DNA of 64,000 nt from Dichetophora obliterata (Eukaryota; Arthropoda; Insecta; Diptera; Sciomyzidae). The stretch spans positions 33,921,819 through 33,985,818 of the forward strand of contig OY986439.1 in the NCBI GenBank assembly GCA_963920525.1, read 5' to 3'. The translations under genes were made by a program, and so were the position numbers. Below are positions 44,569 through 55,600 of the stretch, piece after piece. Positions within the stretch are counted from its first letter, which is position 1, and each line of letters begins with the position of its first letter. The notes beneath the pieces are model-generated. The model searched no databases. It saw nothing but the letters and a program-made list of their open reading frames with translations, and was not told the DNA's origin.

Positions 44569-45120
44569 GTGTAAATTTGTTACGTTCCATAATTTTCTTG
44601 GGTTATTTTATGTTTTTTCTATTTATTCATTGAGATGTTTATGTTTGTTGTTTTTAATTAAAATTTGAAATCATTTTTTACTTTTTTAAATGCAACAATC
44701 TTTTTTTAATCATTTGGATTGGACTTAGATTTTTATACAGCTCTTGTCTAAGTTTAGTTATTCTTTTTAACTTCATTGTAATCCAGTTATTCTCACTACA
44801 CCTGATTTTAGTAAATTTTGTGAATTTCTGTTTTGCATATAGTCCCTAAATCTCTTATATCTGATATTGTTCTTTTCTTTATCTCATTTTTTACAAAATT
44901 TCTCTATCTTAAAATAATTAATTTTTGGAATATTACGAGTTTTCATCGAATATTCTGAGTTTCTTGTTAAGTTTAAGAGTGGTTATTTTGGCAATAGTAT
45001 ATTTATGATCAGATATGTCTGTATCTTTGATTATGACATCTATTTTGTGTTTTGCATCAGTGTTTCAGATAATATATTCAATAAGTGTACTTGAGTTTTT
45101 TGTTTGCCTCGTTGGTCAAG
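44569..45120. other. AT-rich spacer
   Basis: No feature recognised. Confidence 0.4.
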
Positions 45121-45150
45121 TTAAAAAATAATCGCTATTTTCAGTCCCTG
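45121..45150. mobile_element. Solo end of the CAGGGAC hAT MITE family
   Basis: ATAATCGCTATTTTCAGTCCCTG matches the right end of the hAT element at 18290-19323 (CTGTTATTTTCGGTCCCTG). No partner end is visible nearby. Confidence 0.45.
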
Positions 45151-45764
45151 GTTTACTTTTAACATGGCAAAAATCAGTTCGTTGGGCCACTTGAGTCACG
45201 TAGGCTCAACCTTTTTCGCTCAAACGTCATAAGTCTCGATCCACAAAATGTATACTTAGTAAAATATAATGTATCGAAAATATAACAAAAAAAAAAAAAA
45301 CTAATACGGCACCATCAATTGTTAAATACATTTATTGCCGTTTTTTGTGTGTTTTATTTCTCTTTGAATATATTTGTAATTAACTTTTGTAAAACAACCA
45401 AGAAGCATTCCATAAACTATGAAAAGTGTTCATTTTTATTTCACTTTCTTATAAAAAATACAAATTGTTATTAATATTCTGTTTTTAAATAATTATACCT
45501 AATAACGTTTTATTAAGGAAATTTTCAATCACTTGGTTTTTCTTCAATCGAAAGTCGATCATACACATATTTTGCATAGTATTTTCACATTTAATTTATA
45601 AAAAAGTTGAAGCACAAACACCAAAAAGAAGAAACAACAACTCACAAAATTTACACTCCTTTAATAATCGGGTTTTTACAAAAATTAAAAAGCTAAACTA
45701 CTAAATTTTACCAAATAAAAATTTTAAATATTTGGTTGGTTATGTATTGTTCTGAATAACTCTT
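45151..45764. other. AT-rich spacer
   Basis: No terminal repeat matching the Tc1 relic could be identified here. No gene. Confidence 0.35.
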
Positions 45765-45870
45765 TTTAGTTTCTTTGAAATGTTCAAAATAGTTTTTTTT
45801 TTATATAGTCTTCGCCAATTTTGGTCCATTCGTCTTGAAGCTTAGCTTTAAGTCAGCATTAAATCATTAA

Positions 45871-46012
45871 TAGGGCTGTTCACATTTCAAATCGCTCATC
45901 AAATCGTTTGTCAAATACAATAGAACAACGTGAAATTTTCAAGGAATTCCCACGTTGTTCTATTGGATTTGACAAACGATTTGACGAGCGGTTTGAAATG
46001 TGAACACCCCTA
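45871..46012. mobile_element. 138-bp palindromic MITE, copy 1
   Basis: The element 45873-46010 is flanked by TA on each side. GGGCTGTTCACATTTCAAAT pairs with the inverse of right GGGGTGTTCACATTTCAAAC. The arms continue through CGTTTGTCAAAT and AATAGAACAACGTG to a short loop, so the whole element is one hairpin. It is inserted in the Tc1 pseudogene. Confidence 0.85.
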
Positions 46013-46103
46013 TTGGAAGAAATATGGTTTTTCGTATACTACAATCCATTTCATACCAGTTTCTCAATGGGATTCTTGTCCGGTGATTGAGCTAGTGTAT
46101 GAA

Positions 46104-46245
46104 TAGGGGTGTTCACATTTCAAACCGCTCGTCAAATCGTTTGTCAAATCCAATAGAACAACGTGGGAATTCCATGAAAATTTCACGTTGTTCTATTGTA
46201 TTTGACAAACGATTTGATGAGCGATTTGAAATGTGAACAGCCCTA
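46104..46245. mobile_element. 138-bp palindromic MITE, copy 2 (inverted)
   Basis: The element 46106-46243 has exactly the same length as copy 1 and is flanked by TA. It begins GGGGTGTTCACATTTCAAAC and ends with the inverse of GGGCTGTTCACATTTCAAAT, so it is copy 1 reversed. The spacer of 93 bp between the copies is Tc1 transposase sequence (LAQSPDKNPIEKL region). Confidence 0.85.
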
Positions 46246-46296
46246 ATCACTTTTGGACAATTGGACTGCAGCCAATCGCTAATAATATGTGCCGAA

Positions 46297-47319
46297 TACT
46301 TCGGGTTAGAGTTGGGTCGTTCCGGACCTGTATAGTTCATGGAACTATGTTCACTATCGGACATAGTTCCAATCGTTCCATCTGTACGATTTAAGCATGT
46401 CCAAACAGTTCCGATTGCAATAAAATTTTTTAATTGAGCAATATAAGCTGACATCGCTTTCGCACTTATATAACTTAATCGAGTTGTTTGAGCTACGAAA
46501 AATAAGCCAATAATGCATGTGAAAGAGAGTGAAAGAAATAATAGATACAATTAAAAATGATATATCGTCATTTCAGTTGTGTGCATTGTTCAGCATTGCT
46601 GTTTATTTTTTCTTTTAACATATGAAACAGAACAATCAAGAAATGACATTGAACATGCTTTTGTTACTTTCATTCTTATAAAGAGATCTGTTGGAGCTAT
46701 ATAGTAACGCGAACTTGTTTAAAGCTGATGAACTATATAGTTCCGCGAACATGCTTAAAGCTGATGAACTATAAGATGCAACTGAGTTTGGAGCTTATGA
46801 GGAACTGATTGAAAATTATTTTTGCTCGCTTTTCAGCAACTTTATAAATTTACTTCATGAACTTTAATTACTAAATGAAAATATTTACAAAATGATAGAA
46901 GTTCCTTTTTTATATAAACTAAAGAAATGTTTTTCTTTAATTTAAAACTATATAAATAAAAGAATAAAAAAGCAAAAAACTCTGTTCAATTGATTTAAGA
47001 CTAGTCAGAGCGATGTGTTAAAAATCTACATGGACCTTGACACATTTTCTCCGCATTTCAACAAGCACACAATTCAAATAAATGCTTCAAACAGTTCTGC
47101 AGTTCAAGTAAACAAAGGAACTAGATAGTTCCGCGGACATGCTTAAAATTCCCTCTGTAGTTCAACAAGCAGACAGGCCAAATAGTCTGTACAATTCAAA
47201 TAAGCAAAGGAACTAGATAGTTCCGCGGCCATGTTTCCGTTAACTAGTTCCTTTCTTCAAAAGAATCGTTCCATGTCCGTTCCGTCTCTGGAACTGTTAA
47301 GCACAAACCTACTTCGGGT
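46297..47319. mobile_element. 1003-bp element with perfect 10-bp TSD
   Basis: TACTTCGGGT occurs at 46297-46306 and again at 47310-47319, bracketing 46307-47309. The transposase homology is contiguous without the insert and one copy. The ends are only loosely inverted: left AGAGTTGGGTCGTTCCGG against the right-end inverse GGTTTGTGCTTAACAGTTCC. The interior repeats GGAACTA, ATAGTTCCGCG(A/G)ACATG and TTAAAGCTGATGAACTATA. A 9-10-bp duplication recalls Mutator-like elements. No coding frame is convincing; the minus frame 46113-46550 is a composite shadow. Confidence 0.7.
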
Positions 47320-48277
47320 CGTTATCTGTGTAAAACTTCAACATGCTTGATACACCCTTTGTTTCAGCAGACTGCTTCACATTGTTCCGTAATATAGTAA
47401 GGTAAGATGACTTGCTCATTATACCTTCAATAAACACTAATCAAATAACCCCCTTGAATGATATACACCCCCACAACATAACATGTCCACCACAATGTTC
47501 ACAGTTGGAAATAGATATTTGCTTTTTAGTTCTTCGTTTCGTTTACACAACACCATCGTCCAGCCGTCAGATTTAAACAAGTTAAACTTACTTTCATCAG
47601 CTAATGTAATGACTTCCCACCAATTTTAATGTTTTTTATGTGTTCTTTGGCGAAGAAAAGTTGTTTTTTTTAGATTGCGTAGATTCACAAATGGCTTTTT
47701 CCTAGCAACTCTGCCATCAACACCTTTCAACTTGATGCTACGGCAAACTGTGCTGGCGGATATTGTCTTACGAAATTCAGCCAATGCTTCTGCTACTATT
47801 TTAGGAGCGTTTAGGCGAAGATTGCCCTGAATATTGCGTATTATAATTCCATCCTTCTTCCTAGTTAACTTTTTGACTGGCTTTTAGCTTCTTAAGCTCG
47901 ATTCTCTCATTTCTAAATCTTCAGATTATGTCATCGATAGTGTTCGTTTTGATATTTAGGATTTCAACAATTTTTTATCAATTTCACCTTTTAAATATTG
48001 TTCTATTAAGAATTTTTGTAGCTCCAACAATTTTTTCCATTGCGTCCCATGGCATTTTAAAAATACGGTTTCGATTACTTTATGTGTATTTTTCAACAAA
48101 CTGATATTGAAGAACACGAAATTTTTCTTATGTGGCCTTAGAACAAAGATATAAAATCAAAGGAAATTTTGACCATTATTACACATACTTATTTTAAATT
48201 TTTTATTTTGAGATAAATAAAATAATGCAAAGTTGCTTTTTCAGTTGTGTATGTACACTTTTTGGCATTATGAATTA

Positions 48278-49503
48278 TAACATGATTCAATTATTATAGG
48301 TTGTCCATTCATTTGACAACATCCGTAAATTTGTAAAAAAAACATTGGCCCATTATCATAGTCAAAATAAAGTCTACTTTAAATTTAGCATAAGCATTTT
48401 TGACAGTTTTTCAATATAATATGTTGTTAAAAAGCTTGCACTAAATTTAAAGTCGACTTTATTTTGACTATGATAATGGGCCATTATCTCTCTCAAATAT
48501 AAATAACAACCAGGGTTTTGTTGTCTTCTATTAAAAAAGTTATGTTTCAGTGTTTTGTTGTGTATTTTTTTTAAAAAAGTACTTATTCTATATATTCTAT
48601 ATAGCAGCAGAAAAATAGTGTGCATTGGGTGGGTTTATAATAATTATTGCTTTGATAATTATTATTGAAAATTGTTTTCAAATTTTGTTGCGAGCCGTTT
48701 TTTTTCAATTAATATATAAATCGCGACCATTAAGATGTAATTATTAAAATAAACTTCAACGTGCGGTATTGGTAAAACAGTTTATTTTGGTGATGAAATT
48801 CAAAAATATAATGCGCCAGTGGATCCAATAAGCCGTCAGCGGTGTGAATAGATTTGAACAACAAAATATTGAAATTAGTTTTTTAAAAACTTACTTAAAT
48901 TTTCTATCAAAACAAACAAGCAGTGCAGAACGTAGTAGAAAAAGCAGCAGTGAAATGTATTCTTGGGTATTTAGTACTGCGATATTCCTGCAACTGATTA
49001 CTTTGAAGGAAGGGAAAAAGCAACTTGAAGCTGTACCGGCAATGTTTCGTATTCCTTTTGTTATTTTCGCGTTGTTGGCAGTGCTTTTTATTTAATTTTT
49101 CGCATATCAATGTGAGTTTGTCAGACTTCGGTTGCAATAAAATTGTTTTGCATTTAATTTAATTTCATTTTGCATTAAATTTTTAAGCAAAAACATTTTG
49201 TTAACTTCCATCGTGGTAAAAAATTAAAATTTAGTTGGCAAATTTCTATAAATTATAATTCATGCTACCTATCTCGTTGTATTTTTGGAAAACAAGGAAA
49301 GAGGACAAGAAATTGAATTCAAGTCTTGACCAATGTGAAAGCTTTCGACTTCAAGTCTTGATCAATGTAAAAGGGGTCTTTGATGGCATTAAAAAAATTA
49401 CTCTTTTGTTCTCCTCTTCAATTTTACGGGTGTATATCTTCATTCTTGTGAGTAAACGTCAAATGAATGGACAACCTGTAGTAATTGAATCATGGAATTA
49501 TAA
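48278..49503. mobile_element. Possible 1.2-kb TIR element
   Basis: Left ATTATAGGTTGTCCATTCAT and, outside it, CATGATTCAATT are mirrored at the right as ATGAATGGACAACCTGTAGT and AATTGAATCATGG. The arms are about 45 bp with few mismatches. The outer edge and target duplication are unclear. The enclosed part includes a palindromic MITE (48349-48483) and an end of the CCCCTTT family (49309-49380), but no transposase. The 83-codon plus frame at 48844-49095 inside it has a hydrophobic tail and no recognised domain. Confidence 0.5.
48349..48483. mobile_element. Palindromic MITE copy 3 (135 bp)
   Basis: GGCCCATTATCATAGTCAAA is perfectly mirrored at the right (TTTGACTATGATAATGGGCC). The inner arms AAAGTC(T/G)ACTTTAAATTTAG and AAGCnTTTTTGACA link it to the copies at 36252 and 38846, although the outermost 20 bp are different. 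Confidence 0.8.
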
Positions 49504-49577
49504 CCGAACTTGAATGCGGTTATGTCAAGTGTCAAAATTTTACAACGGCATTTGTGAGGTTGTCTGCTGGTTGTGTT

Positions 49578-50514
49578 ATGAAGGAAAAGTGGCAAATAAC
49601 TTGTAAGTTCCAACAATTATTAATAAAAACCGATTTTAATTAATATAAATAATATTTAGGAAAGTAACTATCAAAAAACAATTTGATAGGATGGTTTCGT
49701 TGCTAGAGAAGTATCCAGATGTGACTAGGGTAAAAGGGAATTTTGGATCTAGCAAGCATCTGACCAATAAGCTCTGGGATAAGTTTACTGTTGAGCTCAA
49801 TAGCATCGGGCCTCCAACACTCTCACCACAGGAATGGCAAAGGGTTTGTTTATAAGTAAAATAAATAAAATAAAATTTTGCAAAAACATTATTTTATCAA
49901 TAAATATTATTAAACAACAAGCCAACTTGAAAAGAAATTTGGTAAACAACAAAAAAAATATTTCCGCAACAGGAGGAGGTCCGTCACAAGAGATTAGTTT
50001 GACTCCACTTGAAGTGGTGCCGATTTGACTAAACTCCACAATACTTTAACACCGCCAGGCAGACCTTTCACATTTCAATTTCACACTTTCACATTTCAAT
50101 CCTCAAATGCTGATTAAAGGGAAAATGATTATAACCACTTAAACTGCCAACTGCCCAATCAATGTGCTCAAACCACAAGCAGATCTCCACTTCTTCCCAG
50201 CCAATCTCCTGCACATCAAAGCCGATCTCCTGCGCATCCTAGCCGATTTCATGCGCATCCTAACCAATTTCCTGCGCATCCTAGCCGATCACCTGCACAT
50301 CTAAGCCGTTCTCCTACATATACAAGTCATCTCTACAGCATCATCGATCGCCTACTCATCCTAGCCAATCTTCACAACCTAGCCAAACTGTTCCAAATTC
50401 CAGCCGTGGGCGATTTACCAAAGTATACAGCATTGAGGAAGAACGTCTCAATGCTATTAAAACACAAACAAAGAACCAAATAGAAATTTTGAAAATTTTT
50501 GTAAAATTTCTTTG
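49578..50514 (+). CDS. Zeste-like Myb/SANT-domain gene or pseudogene (multi-exon model)
   Basis: No function beyond probable DNA binding can be given. A tentative ATG at 49578 (MKEKWQIT) is followed by GTAAGT at 49603. The main exon (about 49665-49847) encodes KKQFDRMVSLLEKYPDV, FGSSKHLTNKLWDKFTVELN and IGPPTLSPQEWQRV. This matches the N-terminal Myb/SANT-like domain shared by zeste-type regulators, a domain also encoded by PIF/Harbinger elements. After an intron-like gap (acceptor AG at 49920-49921), NLKRNLVNNKKNISATGGGP and SLTPLE continue the family pattern. A last open stretch from about 50119 carries 6-7 heptapeptide units of the form SRSPAHP (50200-50330). It ends GRFTKVYSIEEERLNAIKTQ and TKNQIEILKIF with stop at about 50512-50514. 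Exon phases do not all agree, so it may be decayed. Confidence 0.55.
50200..50330 (+). repeat. 21-bp coding repeat (SRSPAHP heptapeptide)
   Basis: Units of the form CCGATCTCCTGCGCATCCTAG recur about six times with substitutions that keep Ser-Arg/Gln-Ser/Phe-Pro-Ala-His-Pro. Every unit stays in the same frame, which supports past or present translation. It lies in the last exon of the zeste-like gene model. Confidence 0.65.
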
Positions 50515-52171
50515 AAACTTTTTCTTTAAACCCTGTTCAATTACACCAATAGATGAAACAGTGAAAATGAAAAAAGCTGTTTTTGTATATATTCGGCTGT
50601 TAAAATTGCATTGAATTCTATTACAATTTTTGAAAGCATTCCATACAACTCTACTTAGAATGGTTGTAAATCATAATAGGGCTATAAATATTTGGATATT
50701 AGCAAATATAACTTTAATCATTTCGTTACAATTAAAAACGACACCACAATATTAGATCAGCTTTCTAATGCTCTTTATTTTTTTAAAATGTTTTTTATCT
50801 GCATTTTATAGACCTAAAAACAACCTTCTGACCATTCCCTTGTGTTTTGTGTCTTGAAATGTGAAGAAACGTTAGAAATAGTAAAAACAGCTTCTTTTTA
50901 CCATTCTTAGTTTTAAAGGAACTCTTGTAAAATTTTCAATTCCCTTTTACATGCTTTTTTTATTCAACAAGCAACACTTTCTTGCATTTGCTCAATTCTT
51001 CAAACAACGCAACAAATATATATTCATCAATCGATGACGAAGAGAAATCAACACTACATAAACTCGGTCGTTGTTGTTGTTTTTTCAGTACAACATCAAT
51101 GTGTTGTATATAAAATTACGAAAACAACTGACAGCAAAAATATTTGGTAGAGGCACAAATGGGGGATATTATGACGCAGTTTGTTAAAAAGTTGAAAATT
51201 TGCAAAAAAATAAAGAAAAACCTAAAAGTCATTAAGTAACAAATTCTTAAATCAATTGATTATTGATTAGTTTTTTTTGTTACTTAAGAAATTTGTTTAT
51301 TTGTCTAGAACTATTTTTTATATATGTATATATATTATATATGTAAAGTATATATGTGTGTATATATATATATATAAATACATATATATATCTTGTATTT
51401 TTATACTTTAATCACTTGAGACACATAAATGTCATTTTAAAGTCGATTATTTCCAAATTGAACACTTTTATTATAATTTCACAATTCAAGCTAAACTTTT
51501 CACAATGTTGTATATTTAAATTGTATATTATTCTTTTGTTTCTTTGTCTTTGGCGATTTTTAGTTCTTGCTGGTTCCTATTGTAGTCGTCTCACTTTTCA
51601 CTCTGATTCAATTGCTTTTTGCTGGTAGCTTTGAGAGGCAAAATTTGCTGGCTTTGGTATAAAGTATGTGTATAGAAAATGAACTATCGACAAAGAAATT
51701 TCGTCCGTTGTTCAGAAACGGGATTTTTGCGAGTTTTGCTATTGCAAATTGTATTTAACACTTAGTTATTTGCGCTACAATCATGAATTTATTTTGTCTG
51801 CATGGACACAAATAAGTCTAACAAAATTTTACAAGCAGTTTTACAGTAATCATAATATATAAAAGTAATTTTTCTATTACTTAACAATTTAATTGCTCAA
51901 GTAGTGCAACACCGACAGTATTTCTCGCTCTTGCGCTCTATTAATTTGTTATTTTCATTCTCATGAGTTTCTCTTTTATTATCGTCTTCTCGTTGTTCCC
52001 CCTATTTGTTGTTTTGCTACTTTTGTTTTTTGTTGTCTTTCGTAAAGGGATGTTTTTTATCGTCTGCTTTGCTTTCAGCTGATTTTTGTCTTTCGACGAA
52101 AACTATGTGCAAGAGATCTAATCATAGTGTTGTAGTTTTTAGTTCATTAGTGATGTAGAGGGCTATATTAT
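50515..52171. other. AT-rich DNA, no gene recognised
   Basis: Contains a TATATA dinucleotide run at about 51322-51390. The 90-codon frame at 51356-51628 starts in this run and is not convincing. No element ends are recognised. Confidence 0.4.
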
Positions 52172-52635
52172 ATAGTCCCCTTTCACATTGTTCAAGAATT
52201 GAATTCAAATTTTTTTTACGTTCTCTTTTGGACTTGACGAAAGCTTTCACATTTGTCAAGAATTGAATTGTTTGTCATCTATGCTTGCTTTCTTAAAAAA
52301 AAAGCGATTGCATCAACAGCTTAAAATTGTTCGTAAAATATTAATTATAATTCATAAGCGATGGAAATATGCTTATTATAAATAAATATCGAAAATAATA
52401 AATAAAATAATTTGTTTTCAAGTTTCAGTACATCAAACGCACGCCGATACACAAAAAAGAAAATGAAGCAATCTGCAAAAATGAGAAAAGCACAAAAGGA
52501 ACACGAAAAAGTTGACGGTACAGAGACACCGGTACCGTCAACTTTTTCTCCCTTTCGTCGCTTCCGATTTGCGGCAAATTGCCAACAAACTATGAAAATT
52601 GAATTCAATTCTTGAACAATCTGAAAGGGGTCATA
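52172..52635. mobile_element. 458-bp TIR element with ATA flanks
   Basis: The element 52175-52632 is flanked by ATA on both sides. Left GTCCCCTTTCACATTGTTCA is matched by the inverse right end GACCCCTTTCAGATTGTTCA (18 of 20), and the pairing continues through AGAATTGAATTCAA. A central palindrome AAGTTGACGGTAC / GTACCGTCAACTT lies at 52508-52546. Open frames on both strands (52345-52615) are mirror products of this structure. A related single end occurs at 49309-49380. Confidence 0.65.
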
Positions 52636-55600
52636 CTAGTCAAACTTTTGTTAGTGCTGTTCCTTAAACCTTAGCTTTACACACTGTCTCCACTTACAAT
52701 ATATGATTGCATACAAACTGTCAAATTGCATTTCATGATATCTAGATTTCATGCTTTAATATTTAGGTGGGAACTTCATTTCATGAATTTTCATTTTGGA
52801 ATTGTTTGTAAAAGTTTATTAAATTAATAATTTCTTCCACTCGCCATTCCATCACGGTTGCCACCTTTGTGGGAAAAATCCCATTCGTGATTATTTTTAA
52901 TTGTCGTGTGAAATGGGAATTTCCATGATATTTTTTAATTGAGTGTGTGTTTTTTAATTCACGTAGGTTTTTGTTTTGTTTTGTGGGATTTTATTTTTGT
53001 TTTGAAGGATTTATTTTTATTTTTAGGTTAAAATATGTATAAATACATATACATAAAAGTGTAAATTTTTCATATTTTGTTCATTGTCAAAATCGTCTCA
53101 ACCCATCTATATGATTTTCGCTAAGAATTCGTTAAGATTTCGGTTACTTTGGTTTGGTGAGTTCTTTACTCTTTCAAGTCTTTACTCTTTCACTCTTGAC
53201 ATAATAACATGCGTTGGAAAAATATGTTTCAGTGAATCTTTTTCTTTTTCTATCTTAAAATTGATTTGTGATTGGCCCTTATTACGAGTTGATTTCGACG
53301 TTATCTTCGCTGGTTATCGAACAACGAGGATCAAACGTTAAACCCTGTCTAAATTTTCGTTATTCATCGAATTTTCAGTCGAATAGCATTTTACTTTTCA
53401 TGCAGTGCGTGCTGAGCAATAATTGTTAAAATGATAAGAATTTAGTGATTGTGTTTTGCTTTTTAAAGACTAAAAACTGTTACTCGAGAGTCATTTATGT
53501 AAACCTTTTAATATACACTTCTCGATTAAATATTTTTTAAATTCTGGAATAATGAAAAACATGTTGAATTTTATTTTTAAGCTACCGTTAGAAAGGCAAT
53601 TGAACGAAATTAAATGCAAAATATTTGTTGTTGGTGGTTCCATCACTTGCGGTGAGCTAATTAAATTCAAAGATGGGGTACGAAAAATTTAAATTTAAAT
53701 TTAAATTTAAATTTTAAAATAATTTTTATATTTACTTAATCTTAAAGCTAGAAAAATTACCTTTTCAACAATGTAAAAATTATGGTGGGACTCAATGCGT
53801 ACTTGAGATATGGACATTTTAACATCTAAAATAAGATTTATATCAAAAAATATATTGAACATTTTAACAAAAAAAAAAAATTAATGAATTATATTAAAAA
53901 CAGCGGAGATATTGGCATTAAAAGTAAAAACTTTGATTTTCATAAAAATTTTTTCCTCATTATTAGCTATCATGTTTTATGAAAAATTCGTTGTACTTAA
54001 ATGATTGTACTAAAATTTATATTAGCTGCGTTTTTTTTCATGGGAGATCAGGATCATATCATCGCATTTGCAAGCAAAGCAAAAACAACAAATAATCCAG
54101 CAAGTGAGCTGGACATTTAAATTGATCCAATTCTATGTTTTTAAGTGTTGAAAGCGCAACTGTAAAAGTAGACAACACTTAGCCGTTATTGACGGCAAGA
54201 TGACGCTGCGACTGAAAAAACTGGCTACTGCATTATTTGACATTTTAAAAGTTTGGTAGCAATAGCTTTTTCGCAAAAAATGTCGCAAAACTTATCTGCT
54301 AGCTACATAAGAATATCAGATATTCTTTTGTAAGTAGGAAATAGCGCCACCTGTTTGTAATTCCAAACGTGTGTGGTTAAATTTGAAGAAAATTTTGGTA
54401 GACGTCATTCGGCTACTCACCGCAAGGTATATAGTTTGTACCCACAGTACTTACAAATGCGGCGCCATCTATCTGTGAATTTAAAAAACAGATAAAACCA
54501 ATGAAATAATTGTACCTGTAAATGAAATAAAAAACTAGACGTTCAAATTATATAAAGAATTTTAAAACAGAACTCAGTTTTATAAATTGTCTGGTATGAA
54601 AAAATTGATTTTTAGCCAAAATTTTTGATTGGAAATAGATATTGGGGTAATTTTTTCACATAAATTATATTTGAGACTTGACTTTTTTGTAAAAAAATAT
54701 AAAAACAACATTTTGGATAAAATAAATTTCGCGAAAAAATCAAAAAATCCCTTGTTGTTTTGATGACAAAAACAGTAAAATAATTTTTGCGCTTAGCTGG
54801 AAGAATTTTTGCAAATAAATGCTTTGTCATATGAAAGGTAGCCACATGTGCAATTTTTAATTGATTTCATTTTTGCAACAACAACAATTTTTGAGTAATT
54901 TTTTGAGTAAAGTCAATATTTTGGACATTTTTTGGCATAGTCATAAAACATATATACACTAACTTAACGGTACAGTTCAACCTATTTTTGTGAAGTGATT
55001 TTATTGAACTTTTGAACAAAAAAAATTTTTAATCAAATATATTAATGGACAGCGGAGATATTTGCATCGAAAGACAAAACTTTGATTTTCATGTCGTTTT
55101 TTTCTTATTCTTAGGTAACGATGTTTTAAGAAAAAGTCGTTGTACTGAAAATTTCTACAATTTTGAATATATGTGAGTGTTTTTGATGTTAAAATAACAG
55201 AAATTTTTTAAAACTAAACATACAAAAAATTCCGATGCTAAAAAGTATTATAATGACAAAATTACTGTTAGATTAAAAATTTTGGAGGAGGCGTAGCAAA
55301 AACTAAGTAAGTAACATTTTAAGCTGGGACGCACTTAATGCGTGTACTTAGTTTGAGCAAAATATCTTGAGCCTTTTAGATTTGTATAAAGGCCAAACAA
55401 ACAAACAAACAGAAAACGAGTTTTATTGCTATAGATTATTACTAAAAGACTAATTAAAATATAGACGACGAAGTATACTAGTTCTTTTTAATTTTTTGTT
55501 TAATTTTTGACAATTTGTTATGTCTGTATTATTTACTGTGGTAATTTTTAATAGAAGGGAGATTTTTTGTGGTTTTTTTTAATACAAATCGGATATATCG

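Larger units (their letters stand above)
45765..48055 (-). pseudogene. Tc1-like transposase pseudogene with three insertions
   Basis: Minus-strand pieces in several frames follow the order of a Tc1-family DD34E transposase. A likely start MPWDAMEKIV lies at 48055, followed by helix-turn-helix remnants. About 47600 the frame reads ITLADESKFNLFKSDGW (first catalytic Asp) with a KYLFPTVN segment. About 47350 are LRNNVKQSAE and FYTDNDPK (second Asp). After the insertion, SAHIISDWLQSNCPKV, LAQSPDKNPIEKL (catalytic Glu) and ELKLKLQDEWTKIGEDYIKK-like C-terminal residues follow. Many frameshifts and stops make it inactive. Insertions at 45873-46010, 46106-46243 and 46307-47309 split the 3' half; each can be excised in silico at clean duplications to restore continuity of the homology. 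Confidence 0.82.

Noticed and set aside
46113..46550. 145-codon minus frame with a signal-like N-terminus
   Set aside because: It runs from the 1003-bp insertion through Tc1 transposase sequence into a MITE, so it is a chimera of three unrelated sequences.
52345..52615. Frames on both strands that look alike
   Set aside because: They are mirror images caused by the central palindrome of the TIR element at 52175-52632.
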